Shown here: piece by piece, positions 1-4,930 of the stretch
Numbering within the stretch: the stretch's first letter is position 1
Layout of the letters: each line of letters starts with the position of its first letter
The notes under the pieces: generated by a model
Seen by the model: the letters and a program-made list of their open reading frames with translations, nothing else
Told to the model about the DNA's origin: nothing
Databases searched by the model: none
Program-made: the position numbers and the translations under genes
Source of the DNA: an uncultured Micrococcus sp.
Lineage (GTDB): Bacteria > Actinomycetota > Actinomycetes > Actinomycetales > Micrococcaceae
Assembly (NCBI GenBank): GCA_946222435.1
Contig: CAMIOJ010000145.1
Location: forward strand, 1 to 5,996
DNA length: 5,996 bases
Reading direction: 5' to 3'

Positions 1-831
1 CTCGCCTGGGCCGGCGCCCTCACCGTCGGCGCGGCCGCCGTGGCCGGCTGCACGCCGGACGGCCGGGAGCCCTCGCCGGAGGAGAACGGCTCCTCCCCCG
101 AGGCGGCGGAGACCGGCGTCCCCCAGGTGGACCGGGAGGGCTACGCACCGCTGACGGTCTACCTCGTCTCCCCCGTGTGGTCCGCCCCGCCGGGCACCTC
201 GGGCGTCCGGGTGGGCTGCCAGGACCAGGACCTGCTGGTGCCCGTGGAGACGGTGCCCACAAAGGCGGAGGACCCCGCGGACATGGCCATGGACTTCCTC
301 CTGAAGGACGTCAGCGGCTCCCACGGCGACCCGGCCCTGACGAACGCCGTGGCGGCCTCCACGAAGACCCTGACGTACACCGGCCACCACCGGGACGGGG
401 ACACCGAGGTCTTTGAGTTCGCCGGCACCGTGACCGTGGAGGACGTGTGCGAGGCCGAACGGGTCCGGGCGCAGCTCGAGGCCACCGCCGCGTCTCACAC
501 GGACGCGGAGCAGGTCCGCGTGACCGTGGACGGCGAGGACATCGCCGACGTGCTCCGGCTGCCCGAGTACGAGCCCGGCGATGAGTACACCGCGCCCCCG
601 GCCGAGGAGGGCGCGCAGGAGAGCGCCACCCCCGGTGAGGACGACGTCGTCGGGGATCCCGGCGCACCTGAAGCCCCGGGTGAGGGGACGCCCAGCACCC
701 CGGGCGAGGGGACGCCCAGTACCCCGGGTGAGGGGACGCCCAGCACCCCGGGCGGCGTGCCGAGCGTACCCGGCTCCGTGCCCTCGTACGGCGTGGAGAC
801 CCAGCCCGTGCTGCCGCCGGACGCCCCCTGA
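1..831 (+). CDS. GerMN-like domain lipoprotein with proline-rich repeat tail (5' end missing)
   Basis: The reading frame is open from base 1 to the TGA at 829-831, so the true start lies upstream of the window; 276 residues are visible. Residues 1-17 (LAWAGALTVGAAAVAGC) look like the end of a signal peptide with a lipobox (VAGC, Cys17, codon 49-51), so the protein is probably lipid-anchored on the outer face of the membrane. A charged linker (about 18-47) follows. Residues about 50-186 show the layout of a GerMN-like domain: a TVYLV strand, LVPVETVP, an amphipathic DPADMAMDFLLKD helix, and a closing VRVTVDGE strand. Two further cysteines (about 73 and 150) could form a disulfide. The tail from about 187 is rich in Pro, Gly, Glu, Ser and Thr, contains three PGEGTPST repeats, and may span the cell wall. 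The GTG at 40 lies inside the signal peptide and is not the start. GerMN domains occur in spore germination proteins and actinobacterial lipoproteins such as LpqB. The cellular role here is unknown, and the domain call is from pattern only. Confidence 0.75.
   Translation, partial: LAWAGALTVGAAAVAGCTPDGREPSPEENGSSPEAAETGVPQVDREGYAPLTVYLVSPVWSAPPGTSGVRVGCQDQDLLVPVETVPTKAEDPADMAMDFLLKDVSGSHGDPALTNAVAASTKTLTYTGHHRDGDTEVFEFAGTVTVEDVCEAERVRAQLEATAASHTDAEQVRVTVDGEDIADVLRLPEYEPGDEYTAPPAEEGAQESATPGEDDVVGDPGAPEAPGEGTPSTPGEGTPSTPGEGTPSTPGGVPSVPGSVPSYGVETQPVLPPDAP
676..747 (+). repeat. Three in-frame 24-bp tandem repeats in the lipoprotein tail
   Basis: Three adjacent 24-bp units lie at 676-699, 700-723 and 724-747, each encoding PGEGTPST. 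Units 1 and 3 are identical. Unit 2 differs only at two silent third positions (GGT to GGC, AGC to AGT). A partial fourth unit (PGG) follows at 748-756. The unit length is a multiple of three, so gain or loss of copies would change tail length without shifting the frame. Confidence 0.9.
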
Positions 832-854
832 CCCCGGGCGGCGCCGGCGGACCG

Positions 855-895
855 CGTCACGGCCCCTTCGCCCGCGGGGTCGCCGAGACGTGACG
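855..895 (+). terminator. Possible weak terminator hairpin after the lipoprotein gene
   Basis: CGTCAC at 855-860 pairs with GTGACG at 890-895, and inside it CCCC at 863-866 can pair with GGGG at 876-879, with unpaired bases between the two stems. An alternative, overlapping fold pairs CCCCGGGCG (832-840) with the CGCCCGCGGGG segment at 869-879 through bulges. Neither fold has a T-tract. The position, 24 bp after the lipoprotein stop, suits a terminator, but the structure is imperfect and random GC-rich folding is a real alternative. Confidence 0.3.
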
Positions 896-978
896 AGAGG
901 TCCACAGGGGCGCGCGCAGGTCCTCAGCCGACGCTTTCGCCTGCCGCACTCCGGCATGGCGATTCCACCTGCCGGAAA

Positions 979-997
979 CCGCTCCTCGCCTGAGCGG
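979..997. promoter_or_regulatory. Dyad symmetry in the -35 region of the aminotransferase promoter
   Basis: CCGCTC (979-984) and GAGCGG (992-997) form a perfect 6-bp inverted repeat around a 7-base centre. It sits just upstream of the -10 box, where a -35 element would be expected and where none is recognisable. It could be an operator or activator site. A chance GC-rich dyad cannot be excluded. Confidence 0.25.
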
Positions 998-1000
998 GGC

Positions 1001-1009
1001 TGTTAGCCT
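1001..1009 (+). promoter_or_regulatory. Extended -10 promoter (TGTTAGCCT) for a leaderless aminotransferase mRNA
   Basis: TGTTAGCCT fits the extended -10 pattern TGNTANNNT. The last T (1009) is 8 bases before the GTG at 1018, which places transcription initiation at or within a base or two of the start codon. No purine-rich ribosome binding site precedes the GTG (1003-1017 is TTAGCCTCTACTCCC), which agrees with leaderless translation, a common arrangement in actinobacteria. No clear -35 hexamer is visible. Confidence 0.55.
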
Positions 1010-1017
1010 CTACTCCC

Positions 1018-2232
1018 GTGTCCCAGAGTCGTGACTTTCTCTCCCAGCGCGCCCTCGGCGTGAAGCAGTCCGCGGTCCGCGATGTGTTCGACATCGCCAT
1101 GGACCCCAACCTCGTCTCCCTCGCCGGCGGCAATCCGTGGCTTTCGGGCCTGCCCCTGGACGAGCTAGGCAAGACGGCCGGCGAGCTGATCTCCCGGCAC
1201 GGCACCGAGTCGCTCCAGTACGGCCCCGGCCAGGGCCTGGAGCCGATGCGCCGGGCCGCGTGCACCGTGATGGCCGGCGACGGCATCCCGGACGCCGACC
1301 CGGAGCTCGTCGTCGTCACCCCCGGCTCCCAGGCCGCCATCGACACCGCCTGCCGCGCCTTCGGCAACCCGGGCGACGTCGTGGTGGTGGAGGACCCCAC
1401 CTTCGTGGGCGCCCTGACCAGCTTCAACACGTGGGAGCTGGACGCCGTGGCCGCCGGCACGGACGAGCACGGCCTCATCCCGGCCGAGCTGGACGCCACC
1501 CTCGAGCTGATGAAGGCCGAGGGCCGCCGCGTGGCCTTCCTCTACACCATCCCGTCCTTCGCCAACCCCTCCGGCGCCCTGCTGCCTGAGGACCGCCGCG
1601 ACGAGATCGCCCGCATCTGCGCCAAGCACGACGTGCTGATCGTGGAGGACAACCCCTACGGCCAGATCGCGTTCGACGGCGAGCCGACCGCCCCGATCGC
1701 CGCGAAGCACCGGGACCAGGTGGTCTACCTGGGCACCATGTCCAAGATCTTCTCCCCCGGCGTGCGCATCGGCTGGGCCCTCGTGCCCGAGGCCCTCAAG
1801 CGCGAGTTCTACCTGTCCGCGGAGTCCGCCTTCATCCACGCCTCCACGCACGGTCAGATGCTGTCCACCGCGTTCGTCGACCACTTCGACTGGCAGGGCC
1901 ACGTCCGTGAGGTCTCCGGCCTCTACAAGGAGCGCGCCGAGGCCCTGTGGGACGCGGTCAAGGAGCACTGGGACCCCGCGGTGGAGTTCATCCGCCCGCG
2001 CGGCGGCTTCTTCCTCTGGGGCGCGCTGCCCGAGGGCGCCGACACCCTGGAGCTGATGACCCGGGGCATCGAGGCCGGCGCGGTCTTCGTGCCGGGCGCC
2101 GCCTTCACCCCGGTGGAGGGCACCCACTCCACGCTGCGGCTGGCCTTCTCCTTCGTGGAGGCGGACAAGCTCGTGGAGGGCGTGAAGCGGCTGGCCCCGG
2201 TGGTCAACGAGGCCGTGGCCCGCACGCGCTGA
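1018..2232 (+). CDS. PLP-dependent aminotransferase, fold type I (2-aminoadipate/MocR-like group)
   Basis: A 404-residue cytoplasmic enzyme predicted to move an amino group between an amino acid and a 2-oxo acid using pyridoxal phosphate. It shows the fold-type I signature in order: VSLAGGNP near the N terminus (substrate side), YGPGQGLEPMR, TPGSQAAID (phosphate-binding turn), Asn183 in the FANPSG motif, Asp211 and Tyr214 in VEDNPYG (cofactor ring nitrogen and hydroxyl), Lys243 in GTMSKIFSPGVRIGW (Schiff-base lysine), and Arg374 in TLRLAF (substrate carboxylate). The arrangement matches 2-aminoadipate, aromatic and MocR-type aminotransferases more than aspartate aminotransferase; there is no N-terminal winged-helix domain, so it is not a MocR regulator. 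The GTG start is chosen because family-like sequence begins almost at once and the -10 box is just upstream. It is flanked by its own promoter and a strong hairpin, so it is probably monocistronic. Substrate is not determinable; a role in aromatic or branched-chain amino acid turnover is possible. Confidence 0.9.
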   Translation: MSQSRDFLSQRALGVKQSAVRDVFDIAMDPNLVSLAGGNPWLSGLPLDELGKTAGELISRHGTESLQYGPGQGLEPMRRAACTVMAGDGIPDADPELVVVTPGSQAAIDTACRAFGNPGDVVVVEDPTFVGALTSFNTWELDAVAAGTDEHGLIPAELDATLELMKAEGRRVAFLYTIPSFANPSGALLPEDRRDEIARICAKHDVLIVEDNPYGQIAFDGEPTAPIAAKHRDQVVYLGTMSKIFSPGVRIGWALVPEALKREFYLSAESAFIHASTHGQMLSTAFVDHFDWQGHVREVSGLYKERAEALWDAVKEHWDPAVEFIRPRGGFFLWGALPEGADTLELMTRGIEAGAVFVPGAAFTPVEGTHSTLRLAFSFVEADKLVEGVKRLAPVVNEAVARTR

Positions 2233-2264
2233 GCCGCCCGGACCCACGCCCCGGCACACGGACC

Positions 2265-2312
2265 CGAGGGGCCGTCCGCACTCCCGTCGCCACGGGTGCG
2301 GGCGGCCCCTCG
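2265..2312 (+). terminator. Strong hairpin terminator after the aminotransferase gene
   Basis: CGAGGGGCCGTCCGCAC (2265-2281) pairs with GTGCGGGCGGCCCCTCG (2296-2312) along all 17 positions, with one G-U pair. The loop can fold further (CCGT 2284-2287 with ACGG 2292-2295), giving a nearly continuous stem. It begins 33 bp after the aminotransferase stop and ends 44 bp before the next -10 box, so it insulates the downstream operon. There is no T-tract, which is common for GC-rich actinobacterial terminators. An attenuator or structural role is less likely because the next promoter lies downstream of it. Confidence 0.75.
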
Positions 2313-2332
2313 TCCGTGGTGGCGGACGCCCC

Positions 2333-2361
2333 TTCCCGGGCCTCGGGCGATCGTATATGAT
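2333..2361 (+). promoter_or_regulatory. Promoter of the FAH-RraA/regulator operon (-10 TATGAT), leaderless
   Basis: TATGAT at 2356-2361 is one base from the TATAAT consensus and stands out in very GC-rich sequence. A poor -35-like TTCCCG lies at 2333-2338 with 17-bp spacing. The ATG at 2369 begins 8 bases after the -10 box, so the transcript would start at or next to the start codon. No ribosome binding site is visible upstream of it. The same geometry is seen for the aminotransferase gene. Confidence 0.65.
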
Positions 2362-2362
2362 C
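2349..2362. promoter_or_regulatory. Near-palindrome over the -10 box, candidate operator
   Basis: GATCGTATATGATC is a 14-bp inverted repeat with one mismatched pair (GATCGTA against GATCATA as half sites). It covers the whole -10 element, so a bound repressor would block RNA polymerase. GntR-family operators are typically short AT-centred palindromes, and a FadR/FCD-type GntR regulator is the second gene of this operon, so autoregulation is a reasonable inference. Part of the symmetry arises from the -10 sequence itself, which limits confidence. Confidence 0.4.
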
Positions 2363-2368
2363 CGGACC

Positions 2369-4048
2369 ATGACGCAGAGCACAGGCCAGAATCCCGTCAC
2401 GCCCACCGTCACGGAGCACGACTTCACCCGCCGCGAGAACCGCCCGGGGAAGGTCCTCGCGCTGCACCTGAACTACCCCTCCCGCATCGCCCAGCGCGGA
2501 CGCTCCCCGAAGTTCCCCGGCTACTTCATCAAGGCCGGCACCTCGATCGCCCGCTCGGGCGACACCGTCGAGCGCCCCGCGGACACGGAGCTGCTCGCCT
2601 ACGAGGGCGAGATCGCGCTGATCATCGGCACCCCCGCCCGCCGCGTCTCCCCGGAGGACGGCTGGAGCCATGTCGCCGGCATCACCGCCGCCAACGACTG
2701 GGGCCTCTACGACCTCCGCCACGCGGACAAGGGCTCCAACGTGAAGAACAAGTCCGGTGACGGCTACACGCCGCTCGGCCCGGCCGTGATCTCCGCCGCC
2801 GGCCTGGACCCGAAGGCCCTGCGCGTGCGCACCTGGGTCAACGGGGAGATCGTCCAGGACGACACCACCGAGGGCCTCGTGTTCCCGTTCGGTCAGCTCG
2901 TGGCGGACCTGTCCCAGCTGATGACCCTCGAGGAGGGCGACGTCATCCTCACCGGCACCCCGGCCGGCTCGTCCGTGGCCCAGCCCGGCGACGTCGTGGA
3001 GGTCGAGGTGGACGCCCCGACTGCCCCGGGCGCCCCGTCCACGGGCCGCCTGGTCACCAAGGTGGTGGAGTCCGACCGCCCGATGGCCCCGTTCGGCCAC
3101 GGCCCGCAGGTGGACGACACGCAGCGCGAGGAGGCCTGGGGTTCACGCGAGGCCGCAGGCCTGCCGCCGGCCGACACCGAGGCGGCAGGGCTTTCCCCCG
3201 CCGGCGCCGAGAGGCCCGACGACGGCGCTGCCGCCGGCTCCGCCTCGCCGGCCGCCTCCTCGGCGGTGGACGAGAACGGCCACTGGGTCCCTTCGGCCCC
3301 GCAGCCGGACCGGACCCTGCTGACCCCTGAGCTGCGCGCCAAGATCGAGGCCACCGCCGTGGCCACCCTCACCGCCCAGCTGCAGAAGCGCGGCATCCAG
3401 AACGCCACCATCGACGGCCCCCGCCCGTTCCACCGAGGACGGCGCGTGCTCGGCTACGCCAAGACCCTGCGCTACGTCCCGAAGCGCGAGGACCTGTTCA
3501 AGGAGTTCGGGGGCGGCTTCAACGCCCAGAAGCGGGCGATGGACTCGGTGCGGCCGGACGACGTGGTGGTCATGGAGGCCCGCGGCGAGCACGGCACCGG
3601 CACCCTCGGGGACGTCCTCGCCCTGCGTGCCCAGGTGAACGGCGCGAACGCCGTGATCACCGATGGCGGCGTGCGGGACTCGGACGCCGTCCGCGAGGTC
3701 GGCCTCCAGGTGTACGCGAACGCCGCGCACCCGGCGGTGCTGGGCCGCCGCCACATCCCGTGGGAGGTCGGCGGCACCATCGCCTGCGGTGGCACCACCG
3801 TCCAGTACGGGGACATCATCGTCGGCGACGACGACGGTGTGGTGGTCATCCCGCCGTCCCTGCTCCAGGAGGTCGTGGACGACGCCTACGAGCAGGAGCT
3901 GCAGGACGCCTGGGTGTTCGAGCAGGTCAAGGACGGCCACCCGGTGGACGGCCTCTTCCCGCCGAACGCCGAGTGGAAGGCGAAGTTCGCCGAGTACCGC
4001 AGGACCCTGCCGGACGCCCCGGCCCCGGAGGGCGACGGGCGCGCATGA
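2369..4048 (+). CDS. Fusion of FAH-family isomerase/decarboxylase and RraA-like aldolase/decarboxylase domain
   Basis: A 559-residue cytoplasmic protein with two enzyme domains. Residues about 20-236 are a fumarylacetoacetate hydrolase fold, with the metal ligands Glu79 and Glu81 (YEGEIAL) and Asp110 (AANDWGLYD), then SGDGYTPLGP and LTGTPAG; this matches HpaG/FAHD1-type enzymes. A 76-residue Ala/Pro/Gly-rich linker (237-312) follows. Residues about 313-552 resemble RraA and 4-hydroxy-4-methyl-2-oxoglutarate (HMG) aldolases: GDVLALRAQVNGANAVITDG, the GVRD motif (Arg436, Asp437), YGDIIVGDDDGVVVIP. With HpaE downstream, the FAH half probably processes 5-oxopent-3-ene-1,2,5-tricarboxylate in homoprotocatechuate breakdown. 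The RraA half may be an oxoacid aldolase or decarboxylase; this is inference. The start at 2369 is preferred because the in-frame ATG at 2357 lies inside the -10 box. The stop overlaps the regulator start by 4 bp (ATGA), implying translational coupling. Domain assignments are firm; substrates are not. Confidence 0.88.
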   Translation: MTQSTGQNPVTPTVTEHDFTRRENRPGKVLALHLNYPSRIAQRGRSPKFPGYFIKAGTSIARSGDTVERPADTELLAYEGEIALIIGTPARRVSPEDGWSHVAGITAANDWGLYDLRHADKGSNVKNKSGDGYTPLGPAVISAAGLDPKALRVRTWVNGEIVQDDTTEGLVFPFGQLVADLSQLMTLEEGDVILTGTPAGSSVAQPGDVVEVEVDAPTAPGAPSTGRLVTKVVESDRPMAPFGHGPQVDDTQREEAWGSREAAGLPPADTEAAGLSPAGAERPDDGAAAGSASPAASSAVDENGHWVPSAPQPDRTLLTPELRAKIEATAVATLTAQLQKRGIQNATIDGPRPFHRGRRVLGYAKTLRYVPKREDLFKEFGGGFNAQKRAMDSVRPDDVVVMEARGEHGTGTLGDVLALRAQVNGANAVITDGGVRDSDAVREVGLQVYANAAHPAVLGRRHIPWEVGGTIACGGTTVQYGDIIVGDDDGVVVIPPSLLQEVVDDAYEQELQDAWVFEQVKDGHPVDGLFPPNAEWKAKFAEYRRTLPDAPAPEGDGRA

Positions 4049-4785
4049 GCCGCACGGAGACGGGCCGAGCCGCGGCCACGCCGAGGCGAGGATCCACGCA
4101 GACGGGACCGTCCGTCGTCGGGGTCCCCGCCTCCAAGGCCGACCGCGCCTACCAGGCCATCCTCGAGGGGATCCGGGACCAGCGCCACGAGCCGGGCGAC
4201 CGGCTGGTGCTGTCCCAGATCGCCGCGGAGCTCGGCATGTCCGTGGTGCCCGTGCGGGAGGCGATCCGCCGCCTGCAGTCGGAGAACCTGGTGGCGTACG
4301 AGCGGAACGTGGGCGCCACCGTGGTGGGCATCGACTCGGTCGAGTACCGCCACACGATGGAGACGCTGGCGCTGGTGGAGGGCTACTCCACCGCCCAGTG
4401 CGCCCCGCACGTGACGGCCGAGGACCTCGAGGCCGCCCGCGAGGTCAACGACGCCATGCGCGCGCTCACCGAGTCGGAGCAGGCCTGGGACCCGGTGGCG
4501 TTCACCGAGCTCAACCGGCACTTCCACTCGATCCTGTTCGAGCACCACCAGAACGAGCACGTCCACGACCTGGTGCACCGCGGCTGGAACCGCCTGGCCG
4601 CGCTGCGCTCTTCCACCTTCGCGTACGTGCCCGGCCGCGCGGACGCCTCCGTGGAGGAGCACGAGCACCTGCTGCGGCTCATCGAGGAGGGGGCGCCCTT
4701 CGATCAGATCGAGGCCGCGGCCCGCGCCCATCGCCTGAACACCCTGCACGCCTACCTGGAGCACAGCGCGGAGCCGTCCGCGTGA
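4045..4785 (+). CDS. GntR-family transcriptional regulator, FadR subfamily with FCD domain
   Basis: A 246-residue DNA-binding regulator. After a basic, Ser/Thr-rich N-terminal tail (1-28), residues about 30-95 form the GntR winged helix: AYQAILEGIRDQRHEPGDRL, then the helix-turn-helix SQIAAELGMSVVPVREAIRR and the wing (LVAYERNVGATVVG). Residues about 100-235 are an all-helical FCD effector domain. The expected metal-site residues are present: Asn157 and His161 (N-x3-H in LNRHFH), His206 (EEHEHLL) and His229 (ARAHRL); the first position is Asp or Asn in this family, and FCD domains generally sense carboxylates such as pathway intermediates. The ATG overlaps the upstream stop as ATGA, and a GGAGGG (4027-4032) lies 12 bases upstream, so translation is probably coupled. 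Being inside the catabolic operon, it most likely represses that operon and perhaps acts at the palindrome at 2349-2362. The open frame extends upstream within the previous gene, but that extension is overlap only. Confidence 0.9.
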   Translation: MSRTETGRAAATPRRGSTQTGPSVVGVPASKADRAYQAILEGIRDQRHEPGDRLVLSQIAAELGMSVVPVREAIRRLQSENLVAYERNVGATVVGIDSVEYRHTMETLALVEGYSTAQCAPHVTAEDLEAAREVNDAMRALTESEQAWDPVAFTELNRHFHSILFEHHQNEHVHDLVHRGWNRLAALRSSTFAYVPGRADASVEEHEHLLRLIEEGAPFDQIEAAARAHRLNTLHAYLEHSAEPSA

Positions 4786-4824
4786 GCACACCGCCGGAGA
4801 GCCCGGCCCGAGCACGCCGGCACC

Positions 4825-4866
4825 GGGGCCGGAGCCGGGGCCGGGGCCGGGACCGGGACCGGGACA
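4825..4866 (+). repeat. Seven GGRRCC-type hexanucleotide repeats between regulator and dehydrogenase genes
   Basis: Seven consecutive hexamers: GGGGCC, GGAGCC, GGGGCC, GGGGCC, GGGACC, GGGACC, GGGACA. Six G-runs of three or four on the coding strand are separated mostly by 2-3 bases (the first gap is 8), which fits the canonical G-quadruplex pattern. The GGGCCGGG inside the tract (4844-4851, and again at 4838-4845) can instead pair with CCCGGCCC at 4802-4809 as an 8-bp stem. The tract lies 64 bp upstream of the dehydrogenase start, so copy number or structure could tune expression or mRNA processing. It is not a terminator by T-tract. Confidence 0.85.
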
Positions 4867-4918
4867 TCACAGACCGACCGACCACATGAACCATCCGACC
4901 CATCCGAAGCACTGGAGC

Positions 4919-4925
4919 GAAGGAG
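4919..4925 (+). promoter_or_regulatory. Strong ribosome binding site for the dehydrogenase gene
   Basis: GAAGGAG, complementary to the 16S rRNA 3' end, sits 5 bases before the ATG at 4931. It is the only textbook Shine-Dalgarno site in the window and decides the start against the in-frame ATG at 4886. Its strength contrasts with the leaderless first gene of the operon and suggests independent, high-level translation of the dehydrogenase. Confidence 0.85.
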
Positions 4926-4930
4926 ACACC

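Noticed and set aside
942..956. Small hairpin TGCCG-CACTC-CGGCA in the gap before the aminotransferase gene
   Set aside because: A 5-bp GC stem is expected by chance in this composition and has no positional support.
1165..2427. Long open frame of about 420 codons on the - strand opposite the aminotransferase
   Set aside because: Compositional shadow with no recognisable domain; it also runs through the hairpin terminator and the promoter of the next operon.
2204..3100. Open frame of about 298 codons on the - strand across the FAH domain
   Set aside because: Product lacks motifs and crosses a promoter and terminator; the + strand frame has conserved metal ligands.
3760..4044. N-terminal extension of the regulator frame into the RraA-coding region
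   Set aside because: The extension is Arg/Gly/His-rich shadow sequence; the ATGA overlap at 4045 gives a normal-length FCD regulator.
4802..4851. GC hairpin (CCCGGCCC with GGGCCGGG) as a terminator after the regulator
   Set aside because: The arms are 34 bases apart, there is no T-tract, and the right arm is simply part of the hexamer tract; co-transcription with hpaE is more likely.
4825..4866. Hexamer tract as a CRISPR-like array
   Set aside because: Units are 6 bp with no spacers, so it is a simple tandem repeat.
4886..4930. Upstream in-frame ATG for hpaE giving 15 extra residues
   Set aside because: The extra residues read through the strong GAAGGAG ribosome binding site, which sits at ideal distance from the ATG at 4931; kept only as part of the overlap-chain observation.
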